Assembly: GCA_024919175.1 (NCBI GenBank)
Contig: CP103804.1
Location: 3,968,001-4,032,000, forward strand
DNA from: Clostridioides difficile
Lineage (GTDB): Bacteria > Bacillota > Clostridia > Peptostreptococcales > Peptostreptococcaceae
Direction of reading: 5' to 3'
Length of the DNA stretch: 64,000 bases
In this document: positions 42,272 to 52,485 of the stretch, piece after piece
Position numbering within the stretch: the stretch's first letter is position 1
How the letters are laid out: every line of letters starts with the position of its first letter
The notes under the pieces: generated by a model
Database searches by the model: none
What the model was told of the DNA's origin: nothing
The model's input: only the letters and a program-made list of their open reading frames with translations
Program-made: the position numbers and the translations under genes

Positions 42272-44371
42272 TTGAATCTTTATATAAAGCATGAAATCAG
42301 AGGTCGTATACGTTTTGATTTACAGCTTGGTAAATTGAATAACAAACAGGCAGATACTCTACTATATTATTTGACTTCTATAAATGGCGTTACCAAAGCA
42401 AAAGTTTATGATAGAACTGGTGATGCTGTTATTTATTACACTGGTAAAAGAAACTCGATAATAAAAGAAATCACTAAGTTTAGTTTTAACAATAGTGAAA
42501 TAGAAAAATTAGTCCCTGAACACACTGGTAGAGAGTTAAATAATTATTACAGAGATAAATTAGTAAATAAGCTATTGGTAAAGAGTGTATCTAAGATATT
42601 TTTCCCAAAATCTTTAAGATTTTTTTTTATAGGACTTCACTCTATAAAATATTTCAAAAAAGGTATCTCCTCTTTATTAAATAAAAAGATAGAAATTTCT
42701 GTTTTGGATGCAACTGCAATAGGTATCTCCATTTTTAGAAAAGACGTAAACACAGCTGGGTCAGTGATGTTTCTTCTTGGTATAGGCGAACTACTAGAAG
42801 AATGGACTAGAAAAAAATCTATAGATGATTTAGCTCAAAGTATGTCATTAAATATTGAAAAAGTATGGTTAAAAAAGGATGATACTGAAATTTTAGTTCC
42901 AATTTCAGAAATAAAAGAAAACGATTTAGTTAGTGTAAATATGGGAAATATGATTCCATTAGATGGAGTTATTATGTCTGGAGAAGCGATGATTAATCAA
43001 GCATCTCTTACAGGTGAATCTCTTGCAGTTAATAAAAGAGAAGGCTCTTACATCTATGCTGGGACTGTAATAGAACAAGGTAATATTGTAATGTGTGTAA
43101 AAGAAAAGGCTGGTACTACCAGATTTCAAAAAATTGTAACTATGATTGAAGAATCTGAGAAACTTAAGTCTTCTGTAGAAGGAAAATTTGAACACTTAGC
43201 AGATACCTTAGTTCCATATAGTTTTTTAGGAACTCTATTTACTTATGCGGTTACTAGAAGCCCTATAAAAGCACTTTCTATTTTGATGGTAGATTTTTCT
43301 TGTGCATTAAAACTCTCTATTCCTATTTCTGTATTATCAGCTATGAGAGAATGTAACAATTATAATATTGCTGTAAAAGGTGGGAAATTCCTTGAAAATG
43401 TCGCATATGCAGATACTATTGTGTTTGATAAAACGGGCACATTGACAAAGGCTCAGCCAACTGTTTCAGATATAATTACCTTCCAAGATTATAATAAAAA
43501 AGATATGTTAAGACTAGCTGCTTGTTTAGAGGAACATTTTCCACATTCTATAGCTAATGCAGTAGTTCATGAAGCTGAAAAACAAGGTCTCAGTCATAAA
43601 GAAATGCATACAGAAGTAGAATATATTATTGCACATGGTATTTCAACAAAAGTTGATAATAAAAAGGTCATAATAGGTAGTAAGCACTTCGTATTTGAAG
43701 ATGAAAAATGTATTATACCAGATGGCGAGGAGTATAAATATAATAATCTTTCAGACGAATATTCTCACCTATTTATGGCAATATCAGGAAAATTATCAGC
43801 TGTTATTTGTATCAGTGACCCTTTACGAGCAGAAGCTAAAGATGTAATTTCAAACTTAAGACAATATGGACTCAAAAAAATTGTAATGATGACTGGTGAT
43901 AGTGAAAAAACAGCTAAGTCTATAGCTAGTAAAATTGGAGTGGATGAATATTATTCAGAAGTTCTACCAGAGGACAAAGCCAATTTTATTAAAGAGGAGA
44001 AGCTAAAAGGTCGTAAAGTTATTATGATTGGCGATGGAATCAACGACTCCCCTGCTATCTCTGAGTCAGATGTTGGAATTGCAATGAGTGAAGGTGCTGA
44101 AATAGCAAGAGAAATTTCAGATATTACTATATCAGCTGATAATTTAAATAATCTAATTACTTTAAAACAGATTAGCAATAAACTTATGAAAAGAATTGGT
44201 TTAAGTTCTAAATTTATCATTGCTTTCAACTTAGGTCTGATTTTTCTTGGTGTAGGTGGATTTATTAGACCAAGTACATCTGCATTTTTACATAATGCTT
44301 CTACTGTTGGAATAAGTTTAAACAGTATGACAAATTTATTGGATAAACCTAATACTTATAGCTACAATTAG
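42272..44371 (+). CDS. P1B-type (heavy-metal) P-type ATPase
   Basis: 699 aa, TTG start with RBS AGGAGGAAG. The N-terminal 75 residues have the HMA ferredoxin-like fold (IKHEIRGRIRFDLQ) without a CxxC metal site. Actuator TGES (LTGESLAV), phosphorylation motif DKTGT (Asp386), GDGINDSP hinge and a C-terminal helix pair are all present. The membrane metal-site motif reads FSCALKLSIPIS (Cys344), a Ser-Cys-Ala variant of the usual CPC. The substrate is therefore a transition metal not readily predicted. DUF6110 upstream is its usual neighbour. Confidence 0.88.
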   Translation: MNLYIKHEIRGRIRFDLQLGKLNNKQADTLLYYLTSINGVTKAKVYDRTGDAVIYYTGKRNSIIKEITKFSFNNSEIEKLVPEHTGRELNNYYRDKLVNKLLVKSVSKIFFPKSLRFFFIGLHSIKYFKKGISSLLNKKIEISVLDATAIGISIFRKDVNTAGSVMFLLGIGELLEEWTRKKSIDDLAQSMSLNIEKVWLKKDDTEILVPISEIKENDLVSVNMGNMIPLDGVIMSGEAMINQASLTGESLAVNKREGSYIYAGTVIEQGNIVMCVKEKAGTTRFQKIVTMIEESEKLKSSVEGKFEHLADTLVPYSFLGTLFTYAVTRSPIKALSILMVDFSCALKLSIPISVLSAMRECNNYNIAVKGGKFLENVAYADTIVFDKTGTLTKAQPTVSDIITFQDYNKKDMLRLAACLEEHFPHSIANAVVHEAEKQGLSHKEMHTEVEYIIAHGISTKVDNKKVIIGSKHFVFEDEKCIIPDGEEYKYNNLSDEYSHLFMAISGKLSAVICISDPLRAEAKDVISNLRQYGLKKIVMMTGDSEKTAKSIASKIGVDEYYSEVLPEDKANFIKEEKLKGRKVIMIGDGINDSPAISESDVGIAMSEGAEIAREISDITISADNLNNLITLKQISNKLMKRIGLSSKFIIAFNLGLIFLGVGGFIRPSTSAFLHNASTVGISLNSMTNLLDKPNTYSYN

Positions 44372-44420
44372 ACCCCACTGTATAACACATTCCACATAAA
44401 AAATTTATAATTCATATTAA

Positions 44421-44462
44421 AAAAAGCACTTTTAAACAATAATATTTAAAAGTGCTTTTTTG
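44421..44462. terminator. Bidirectional terminator
   Basis: AAAAAGCACTTTTAAA (44421-44436) and its exact complement at 44445-44460, loop 8 nt, with A and T runs on both sides. It separates the convergent ATPase and large-GTPase genes. Confidence 0.92.
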
Positions 44463-44550
44463 GTAAATTTCAATAATATTTCTACTTCACTACCATAATA
44501 TTTCTACTTCACTACTAAAAAAATCCTTCCTTAAATCCCACTTCAAACTG

Positions 44551-47500
44551 CTATATTTCAATCAATCTCTGTTCATAGCATTTTAGTTCATTTTGTTTTA
44601 GATAGTTAAATTCAGACTCTACATAAATACCACAACCAATAAACTCAATTGTTAGATTTGGTATATTCTCTTTTAATATACTCATCTGTCCATATACAAT
44701 TTTTTCCCACAAATCAGCCTGTAATATAGAGAAATACTTCATAATTTCTCCATCATTCTCTATATCTTTTTTAATTTCAGACCAATTTTTTAGCAAGACT
44801 CCTCTTTTATCAATATATCCAAGTTTCTTAAAGCTATCTATACTCTGGTTCCATGCATCTTTACTACTCTTCTCAAAATATGACTCTAGCTTTTTATTCT
44901 GTTCATTTGTCAATAAATCATAAGAAAGCTTCTTGTTAAAATGTGCTCTCAAAGAAAGCTTAGCCATAGAATATGGACTTCTACCAGAGTTTAATCCCGC
45001 ATTTTTAAACTTTTCTATTCCTTTATCTTCTATTGAAGACCAGATAGAATTTACTGAATCTGAATCATCATCTTTCCTATATTTAACATCCAAGCCATGT
45101 GTAATATCGATATAATTTTGTGGGAATACATATTGATAGTACGTATCTTTGTTATCATCATATAGAGAAAAATATCCTTTATCATATAAATGCATATGTA
45201 CGTTTATGTTTAAACTATCATCTAAAATATTTCGTCTAAGATTAGGTATATTTGCATAAATAGTTACATATTTAACTGCATCATAGTTTTGATTTATTGG
45301 AATCTTAAAGCTAATTTCTTCTCCTGTCAAAAGCTTTTTCACTTCTTCTTCATTACAATCATATAAAGAAAATGTATTTTCAAATCCCACACGTGATTTT
45401 CCAGCCAAACTTCCTGCTAATGGTATTTTCAAAATATGATTGTCTGTTTTTTGCCATTGATAAGTATCTTGAGCTAAAAACTCTTTAATTTGTCTATTTT
45501 GTTCCTTTGCCTGCTTTAGCACCTCATCTTCATTTTCTGTTATCCCTACATGGCATCTATTTAAGATATTTACTATATTGCTTCCAAATGGAAACGTCCA
45601 TAATTGAAAAGCTGCTGCCTCCACTTGGCACAAATATCTAATCTGATTCAATTCAATTTGATGAATAAGCTTTTTCTGATACTCATTCATTTGATTACCA
45701 CTGTCTGACATTTGATAAATCAGTTCTCCAATTGCAAGATTGTCTTTTTTCTTGTCAATCTTATCAGTAATAATAATCTGAGCATCCATCATATCCTGTA
45801 CTTTTTTGAAAATTCCCGAAATATCCTCTGCATTTTCCATTTTCAAGCTTTCAAACTTCTTACTTAACTCAGTTAGGACATCTTTCATTTTTAGTCTGCT
45901 TATCTCATTTTCAAAAATATCTTGGTTTTTAACTGTAGTATCAAATCCGTCTACAAATGGTATAATAGATTCTTTCAATGTTTTGTCTTTGAACTCTGCC
46001 ATCTGAGTATTTAAATTATCTAGCTTTTTAATATTATCCTCTTTTGTCTCAATCGCATCTTTAACTACTTTTATCTTATCTTCAAAGCTAGCTTTTACAT
46101 TTAGGCAATTATTAACACTACTAATTGCTGTATTGATAAAAGAACAACTTGCACTACCAATACTTAATGCATTTTTAATAGTAGCTGTTCGTTGCTGTCT
46201 TTCAATAGAGGCTTTACACTTCTCTAGTGCAGCTAATTTATCTTTTTGTTGTTTATTACTATAATTTGCTTCCAACATACCCATTTCTTTTTTCTGAATG
46301 TTTGAGTATATTTTTTCATACTCGCCATCAGCCAAACCATTTTTTGCTGTTGCAATGTCATTTTCTTTTCCTTGGTAGTCACTATTGTCTAAAGACTTAG
46401 TCATAATCTCTTTAATCTTATTAAAATTATCTATTTTTCCATCATCAACACCGACTAGTTTATTTGTCATTGCCCCTAAAGCATTCTTTCTATCTTCATT
46501 TAACTGAGTTCCAAGAACAAAACTCATACCTTCAGAATCCATTTTGAAATCTGAAAAACTAATCATTCTGTTAGTCCATTGGTACTCTTCTTCCTTAGCT
46601 GAAAGATTTTCTTTTAAAGATTTCGCACTATCAAAAGCTCCTAAACATGCTTGACCAACACCACTTAATGATGTTAGTAAACTCAACGCACTCTGTATTC
46701 CAGAAAGAATTAACTGTGTTTTCATTTGTTCCTGAAGTTTTTCCTTCTTTTCATTTAGTTTCTTTATATCTTCTTTTTCATCTTCTTTTAGCTTTAGAAT
46801 TTCTTGAATCAACAGATTCATTTTTGCTCCAACAGAAAGCATTTTATTTTCAAGCTCTTTTTTCAAAACTTCTATTTGTTGATTCCCTGAGTCAATTTGA
46901 GTTAAGACACTTTCCTTATAAGTATTGAAATATGCCTCTTTTAATTCTTCTTTCTTTCCTTGTTCTAATTCTTTTAAAGTCTTCTCTAGGTAATCTGTCA
47001 GAGTACGAATATCTGTAACACGATTTCCTCCAATTTCATCTTCTTCTATCATCTGCATATAAAATGCTGATTTCTGCTCTAATGCAAATAAAATCATGCT
47101 CCATTCACTAAAACTCTGCTTTTCTTTTACAAGAGTTTCTATTCTATTAGACTGCATCAATTTATTTATAAGGTAGTCATAAATTTCTTTTGCTTCTTGA
47201 TAAAATTCTTTCTTTGCATGCATGTCATCTAAAGAAATTACGTCTTTGTTTTTCTTATCAAATTTATAATATTTCTGAAGAATTTCTCTATTTAACTGCA
47301 TTTCCACTTTCTCAACCGCATTAAAAATCTCATAAATATGTGAAATTTCTAAAATATCCGCTTCTAAAATTCCTACTGCACACAAAAGTTTAAGGTTTCT
47401 ATATCCTTTACTTCCAGAAAAACCAAATCTTTCAAAGAATTGATAGAAAAATGTATCCATTGATAGAGAATACTGCTGCTTTAGCAATTCGTTTTCTACT

Positions 47501-49755
47501 AATGATTTTCCAGGATGACCTTCTTTTCCCTGTGCCCCATCTAGACCTGAATCTGCAAGTTTTTTAATTGTCCAGTCTTTGTGTTTTGCATAAAGCGCAT
47601 CTAATGCCTTTCCATCATCTGCTGTTTCCTTACTGTCTGAACCACGCCCTATCACATATCTATCAAAATAGTAATAGTTTCTGTCACTATCATCTATTGG
47701 AGTAGAAATCCCTATATATCTTATCGTTTCTTCAAAAATTCCTCGGATTCCTCCAAGACCTCCAGCTCCACCTGCTCCTCCAGAACCACCTTTTCCAGCT
47801 AAGCCATGTCTTCCATCTCTTTTGCTTATAGAATTTTTTAGAACTGTTGCTTCTCCAAGGAGATAAATCTGCCCAGCCTTACTTCCAAGACCAGCATTTC
47901 CACCATCTCCACCTGTTCCTCCAGTATTTCCTTGTTTTCCTTTTTCAGCTTCTACTATATAGTATTTTGTACTGTTCTCCTTAGTGAACTCTTTTTTCTC
48001 TGGTTTAGAACCTAGTTTTGCATTTGCTCCAGCTATTCCAGGTGCTCCTGTTTCTCCTACTTTTCCATCTTGACCATTTCCACCTTGTCCACCATCAGTA
48101 TAAAGCTTAAGTTCTCCTTCTTTTTCTATCTGTTTAAAAGATATTAAAATATCGCCTGATGTTCCTGCATTATTTCCAGCTCTTCCATTCATTCCGTTAT
48201 AAATAGAATTTACTCCATCCAATTGTTTTGCATCATTCCCAGAAACATTAATTGAATAAGAACCTTTTGGTATACATAATTTTTCAACCAATAGAACTAT
48301 ATTTTTACCTGAGAAAACTTCCTTCTTCATATCACAATCTACTTTTAGTTCACATTCTCCATACATATATATGGATGACAATTCATTAAGTTTATAGTCA
48401 GATATGACTTTAGTCAAATCTGATAAATTCACTTTAGGTACAGGAATATATATAGAAAGCACTTTCTCTTTTCCATATGATTTTATATATGTACAATTTT
48501 GGATTTTCTCTCTTCTATATTCTGCATCTAGAAGCTTCTCAGCTTCTTCTTCTTCCAATTCCTTCTCTGCTATCCAGTATTTAATGCATTTTAATGTGTC
48601 TTCTAGTGTTGTATTTAATAATGACTTTAACAACTCACTTAAACCGACAATATTAGTTTCTCTACAATAACTATTTAACTCTAAAGCAAGGCGTATTTTT
48701 TCTAATATATTTACTTTTTGTACACCATCCCCATAGAAAAGTTCTTGCACAAAACTCATGAGTCCTTCAATACTATTTGTTTTATCTAATCTCTGACTCA
48801 TTTGTTCCAACTGAGCTTTTTTCTCTTTTAGATTTTCTATAGAAGATAAAATAGAAATAGAATCTTCTAACGCCTTTTTTACACTTTCTATATAAGAAGG
48901 TAAAAGTTTTTCTAGTTCTTTATATGTTATATCAACAGCTTTTTGTACCTCTATTTTACAAGAAGCAGTAAGCATCAATCCCATATCTGTTTTCTTGAAA
49001 GTGGCTGGAAGTTTTTCTAGTTCTCCCAATAGATTTTCTGGCTTTGTGTCTAATGGATTACACAATTCTATAGACACATTGTCTGATAGTATTACATTTA
49101 ACAAATATACTAGTTCCCTATAACCTTCATAATCTTTTTCTTGACTATCTAAGTCTTCTTTTACTTTTTTAAGTATATTTCTAACTTTCTCTTTTGTTAC
49201 GCTACTACTAAGTGACTTGGGTATTTTATTGATAAGAAAGAAAAAATTTTCCTTATACTGTGTATATTCATTAAACATATCTTTTAAGTTTTTAGCTGTA
49301 TCAATTAACAGTGTATGTCTGGAGTCCAGTAAAGACTGATAGTCTAAAATGACTACTATTCCTTTTACATTTGAAGATGCAGAGATGGTTTCTCTTACAA
49401 GCATTGCTCCTGCAATCATATACTCTGCTCCACGATTATCAAAAAATCCAGGACAATCGCATAAGGAAAATGCTTTATTTTCAATATCTACAGCTTCTGG
49501 GCATAAAGTCTTAGAATATACACCATTACCAATATCAACTGCTGAATCTTTGGATGTGATATATACTTGTCCAGTTTCCGCATCTATTTTTTCTTCCATC
49601 TCACAACCTTTTAGATAGTTGATACAAGTACTTTTTCCAACGCCTGAAGCACCCAGGAATAACAAAATCGATTTTTCTTCTAAATTGTATCTTTCCAGTT
49701 CATTCCTTCCATCTTCCAAAAGATTTATGATTCCATTATACAATTCATTTGCCAT
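44551..49755 (-). CDS. Giant GTPase with internal collagen-like region (1734 aa)
   Basis: N-terminal G domain: G1 GASGVGKST (residues 35-43), G3 CDCPGFFDNRG (about 99-109), G4-like LINKIP (174-179). The order, and the DxPGFxDNRG form, resemble AIG1/IRG/septin-like GTPases rather than translation GTPases. A helical region (180-450) follows. Glycine-repeat segments lie at about 505-755, with runs such as GGQGGNGQDGKVGETGAPG and GKGGSGGAGGAGGLGG interrupted by beta strands. Long coiled coils cover about 880-1420 (LKEDEKEDIKKLNEKKEKLQ), with two amphipathic alanine/serine-rich helices (SALSLLTSLSGVGQA, SIGSASCSFINTAISSV). A C-terminal globular part of about 300 residues ends the protein. No signal peptide, so cytoplasmic. 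It is 14 bp downstream of a paralogue. Function unknown. Confidence 0.9.
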   Translation of the reverse strand: MANELYNGIINLLEDGRNELERYNLEEKSILLFLGASGVGKSTCINYLKGCEMEEKIDAETGQVYITSKDSAVDIGNGVYSKTLCPEAVDIENKAFSLCDCPGFFDNRGAEYMIAGAMLVRETISASSNVKGIVVILDYQSLLDSRHTLLIDTAKNLKDMFNEYTQYKENFFFLINKIPKSLSSSVTKEKVRNILKKVKEDLDSQEKDYEGYRELVYLLNVILSDNVSIELCNPLDTKPENLLGELEKLPATFKKTDMGLMLTASCKIEVQKAVDITYKELEKLLPSYIESVKKALEDSISILSSIENLKEKKAQLEQMSQRLDKTNSIEGLMSFVQELFYGDGVQKVNILEKIRLALELNSYCRETNIVGLSELLKSLLNTTLEDTLKCIKYWIAEKELEEEEAEKLLDAEYRREKIQNCTYIKSYGKEKVLSIYIPVPKVNLSDLTKVISDYKLNELSSIYMYGECELKVDCDMKKEVFSGKNIVLLVEKLCIPKGSYSINVSGNDAKQLDGVNSIYNGMNGRAGNNAGTSGDILISFKQIEKEGELKLYTDGGQGGNGQDGKVGETGAPGIAGANAKLGSKPEKKEFTKENSTKYYIVEAEKGKQGNTGGTGGDGGNAGLGSKAGQIYLLGEATVLKNSISKRDGRHGLAGKGGSGGAGGAGGLGGIRGIFEETIRYIGISTPIDDSDRNYYYFDRYVIGRGSDSKETADDGKALDALYAKHKDWTIKKLADSGLDGAQGKEGHPGKSLVENELLKQQYSLSMDTFFYQFFERFGFSGSKGYRNLKLLCAVGILEADILEISHIYEIFNAVEKVEMQLNREILQKYYKFDKKNKDVISLDDMHAKKEFYQEAKEIYDYLINKLMQSNRIETLVKEKQSFSEWSMILFALEQKSAFYMQMIEEDEIGGNRVTDIRTLTDYLEKTLKELEQGKKEELKEAYFNTYKESVLTQIDSGNQQIEVLKKELENKMLSVGAKMNLLIQEILKLKEDEKEDIKKLNEKKEKLQEQMKTQLILSGIQSALSLLTSLSGVGQACLGAFDSAKSLKENLSAKEEEYQWTNRMISFSDFKMDSEGMSFVLGTQLNEDRKNALGAMTNKLVGVDDGKIDNFNKIKEIMTKSLDNSDYQGKENDIATAKNGLADGEYEKIYSNIQKKEMGMLEANYSNKQQKDKLAALEKCKASIERQQRTATIKNALSIGSASCSFINTAISSVNNCLNVKASFEDKIKVVKDAIETKEDNIKKLDNLNTQMAEFKDKTLKESIIPFVDGFDTTVKNQDIFENEISRLKMKDVLTELSKKFESLKMENAEDISGIFKKVQDMMDAQIIITDKIDKKKDNLAIGELIYQMSDSGNQMNEYQKKLIHQIELNQIRYLCQVEAAAFQLWTFPFGSNIVNILNRCHVGITENEDEVLKQAKEQNRQIKEFLAQDTYQWQKTDNHILKIPLAGSLAGKSRVGFENTFSLYDCNEEEVKKLLTGEEISFKIPINQNYDAVKYVTIYANIPNLRRNILDDSLNINVHMHLYDKGYFSLYDDNKDTYYQYVFPQNYIDITHGLDVKYRKDDDSDSVNSIWSSIEDKGIEKFKNAGLNSGRSPYSMAKLSLRAHFNKKLSYDLLTNEQNKKLESYFEKSSKDAWNQSIDSFKKLGYIDKRGVLLKNWSEIKKDIENDGEIMKYFSILQADLWEKIVYGQMSILKENIPNLTIEFIGCGIYVESEFNYLKQNELKCYEQRLIEI

Positions 49756-49769
49756 ATGTTCATCCCTTT

Positions 49770-52271
49770 CTATACTTCAGCACAATAGTTTTGATATTTC
49801 TCTTTAATAAAGCTTTCTTCTACTTTTAAAACTGCTGTTGATACTTTAGAATTTGGATTATTGTATCCTCCAGATTCTCCTCTATCTCCATAATCAGCAT
49901 ACTCTCTTGATGACCCATCTTTTCCTTCGTTCCAACTTCCACCTTCAAAAGTTATACGATAGCTAGCAATACCAGTTAGTTTATAATCCCAACTTGTAAA
50001 ATATCCTGTATAGTATACAGTGGAATCTATAGCACTTGGAGAAAATGAAAGTGTATTATAACCATGATAACCACCTTTTCCTCCATTTCCACCGAAACCT
50101 GGTCTTCCATCTGGACCTCTTTCTCCGTCTCTTACTGTTATATCACAACATCTTATTAACTTATTTCTCTTTTCCTCTGAATCTGCCAAGAAGTAAATGT
50201 TTCCTTTGTTTCCTCCATTTCCGCCTCTTCCAGCATTTCCTCCTTTTTCTCCTTTCCCTCCTTTTTCACCACTTGTTCCTGATGCAAAATAACCTTTAAA
50301 CATTTTTCCATGGAAATTACTTGTATATCCTGCATCACTTCCATTTTTACCTGTACTTCCTGTCTCACCATCTTTACCATCTGTTCCTCTTGAACCATTT
50401 CCTCCATTTGCTATTAGTGTAAGACGATAGTTTTTAATTTCTTCTTTAATGTATAAATAAATATTTCCTGCATCTCTACCATCCTCGCCATTTCTTCCAC
50501 ATATAGAATTATCTATAATATTTCCACTCTTTCCACTTACATTAATCTTAGCATTGCTACTTACATCAAGATTCTTACAAGAAATAATGATATTTTTTTC
50601 TGATGCAAAATCCATTCCAAGATTATCATCCATATAGATAGTGTCTTTAGCTGAAAGCATAATTGTAGAGACATCATCTCCCACTTTTCTATTTCTAAAA
50701 GCCTCTAAAACACTGCTAACTACCAAGTTTTTAATTAATGCTTTAACTTCTATGACTGTCTTTTCTTTAAGTATAAATGCTTTTATTATAAATGGAGTTA
50801 AAATATATTTACTTACAAGATTTCTAATTATTTCATTACCTTTTTCTCCATATGTATTTAATCTTGTTATATTTTCTTCTAATTCTTCACTATTTCTACC
50901 TGCAAGATTCTTTATAATAGGTTCAAAATCACGTTTACTGTATATGTAATCTGTTTTATTTGCAACTTCCATCAATTTATCTCTATTTGGTAATGTCCAT
51001 ACCTGTTTTTGTACGTCATAAGAAACTAAAATCTCTTCTACTTTCTCTTTTATAATAATAAATTTTTGTTCCATTATACTTTTACTTGTTTTTTCTATAA
51101 TAGATTCCATGTATACAGAAGATAATGAAATTTCAGCATCTCCATGGTCTGTATATTTATTTAAATCTTTAATTATACCTAAGTTTCTCTTTATCTCATT
51201 TTGTAATTTTATACATGTGTCTTCCAAGAATAATCCACTTTCTCCTGATAGTAAATTGATAAATTTATCTAAAGTAATACTAGCTGTATTAACTGAACTT
51301 TCTAACCAGTTTTTAAATATGTCTACTACTCTATCATATTTTGACATTTCTTGAATCATTGTCACTCTTTCAACCTTCTTAATAAAGTCTTCTGTATATT
51401 CTTTAACATAAACTTCTAGCCTAGATACTATACCACCTTGAATATCTTTTATTAATGTATCTAAAACTAATCTTGCATCTGCACTAATTGGGTATTGGAA
51501 TGCTGATGTTTTATCTTTTACTTCTTCTAACTTTATTACTTCTTTTAATAATCCTTCTCTTTGTTCTGCTTCAAGTGGTTTACAAAGATGAATATTTTTT
51601 CCTTCTCCTTTTAGCAATTCTTCAAATAACCAAGCTTTATCTTGTATATTATTTTCTGGGCTTTCACACAATTGTTCGTATTTTTTTCTAATCACATTAT
51701 ATATTTGTTTTTCTGTTCTTCCTAAAAAGCTTTTAGAAATAAAGAAAGTGATACTTCCTCTAAAATTTTCTTTATGAAGACACATATTTAACTGTTGAAA
51801 TAAATCGAGTACTTTTGTAAGTCTAGCCTCTAATATATCAGCTTCTGGTATTAGTACAACTACACCACATATAGATGCAGAATTTCTAAACACCTCTCCC
51901 AACGAAACTGCTGCACTAATGTCATGTGCTACTCCTCTGTTATCACTAAATCCTGCAGTATCACATAAATTTGCATCCATTCCTTCTACGTTTCTTCTCA
52001 TATCTACAATATTTGGATACAAAGTTTGCGAAACAGCTCCTGAACCAATTTCTGCAACGGGGTCTACACATTCAATATAGGAGATACCAGTATCTTCATC
52101 TTCCACTTCCTTCATTTCACATCCTGCAAGATAATTAATTGCTGTACTTTTCCCACAACCTGTTCCTCCAAGAATCAAAATTAGATTCTTATTTATAGCC
52201 TTGTCTATTGCTACTTTTCCTTCATCTAATAGGATTTTGATTTCTTCTAAAAGCTGATTTTTTTCTGCCAT
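49770..52271 (-). CDS. Paralogous GTPase with collagen-like C-terminal region (833 aa)
   Basis: The start is the ATG at 52269-52271 (GGGGG RBS); a longer frame to 52358 lacks support. G1 GGTGCGKST (35-43) and G3 CDTAGFSDNRG (103-113) occupy the same residue numbers as in the 1734-aa protein. The equivalent of G4 is FFISKS, so Asn-Lys is not kept. Helical middle (about 300-570). Glycine-rich repeats at about 575-805 (GRNGEDGRDAGN, NGSRGTDGKDGETGSTGKNG, GEKGGKGEKGGNAGRGGNGG) are interleaved with strands. It lacks the long coiled coils of its partner. No signal peptide. The two genes are 14 bp apart and probably encode interacting or co-polymerising GTPases. Confidence 0.9.
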   Translation of the reverse strand: MAEKNQLLEEIKILLDEGKVAIDKAINKNLILILGGTGCGKSTAINYLAGCEMKEVEDEDTGISYIECVDPVAEIGSGAVSQTLYPNIVDMRRNVEGMDANLCDTAGFSDNRGVAHDISAAVSLGEVFRNSASICGVVVLIPEADILEARLTKVLDLFQQLNMCLHKENFRGSITFFISKSFLGRTEKQIYNVIRKKYEQLCESPENNIQDKAWLFEELLKGEGKNIHLCKPLEAEQREGLLKEVIKLEEVKDKTSAFQYPISADARLVLDTLIKDIQGGIVSRLEVYVKEYTEDFIKKVERVTMIQEMSKYDRVVDIFKNWLESSVNTASITLDKFINLLSGESGLFLEDTCIKLQNEIKRNLGIIKDLNKYTDHGDAEISLSSVYMESIIEKTSKSIMEQKFIIIKEKVEEILVSYDVQKQVWTLPNRDKLMEVANKTDYIYSKRDFEPIIKNLAGRNSEELEENITRLNTYGEKGNEIIRNLVSKYILTPFIIKAFILKEKTVIEVKALIKNLVVSSVLEAFRNRKVGDDVSTIMLSAKDTIYMDDNLGMDFASEKNIIISCKNLDVSSNAKINVSGKSGNIIDNSICGRNGEDGRDAGNIYLYIKEEIKNYRLTLIANGGNGSRGTDGKDGETGSTGKNGSDAGYTSNFHGKMFKGYFASGTSGEKGGKGEKGGNAGRGGNGGNKGNIYFLADSEEKRNKLIRCCDITVRDGERGPDGRPGFGGNGGKGGYHGYNTLSFSPSAIDSTVYYTGYFTSWDYKLTGIASYRITFEGGSWNEGKDGSSREYADYGDRGESGGYNNPNSKVSTAVLKVEESFIKEKYQNYCAEV

Positions 52272-52319
52272 GTGTTTTCCCCCTTGTTTATAGAATTTTT
52301 TAATGTTAACTTTAATGTT

Positions 52320-52367
52320 AAAATAACTGTGCTTATAAAATAGAGCCTTTACTAACACAGTTATTTT
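52320..52367 (-). terminator. Hairpin in the leader of the GTPase pair (attenuator candidate)
   Basis: Perfect 12-bp arms AAAATAACTGTG (52320-52331) and CACAGTTATTTT (52356-52367). On the minus strand it is followed by TTTTAACATT. It stands between the 96-aa gene and the GTPase genes, so it may limit read-through. Confidence 0.6.
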
Positions 52368-52368
52368 G

Positions 52369-52457
52369 TTTTATATATCTAATTATATTTTTTATTTTAT
52401 ATATCTAATTACATGTTTTATACATCTAGTTACATATTTTATATATCTAGTTAAAGG
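52369..52457. repeat. Four tandem repeats of about 21 bp (TTTTATATATCTAGTTACATA)
   Basis: Units 52369-52394 (longer), 52395-52415, 52416-52436 and 52437-52457, sharing TTTTATA(T/C)ATCTA(A/G)TTA. They lie in the leader of the GTPase genes. No function evident. Confidence 0.85.
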
Positions 52458-52485
52458 TTCTACTTTATATTATGTTTTCTATATA

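Noticed and set aside
50036..50407. Overlapping ORFs opposite or out of frame with the GTPase glycine repeats
   Set aside because: Repeat-driven open frames of biased composition (Leu/Phe/His or Glu/Met/Gln) inside a clear coding gene.
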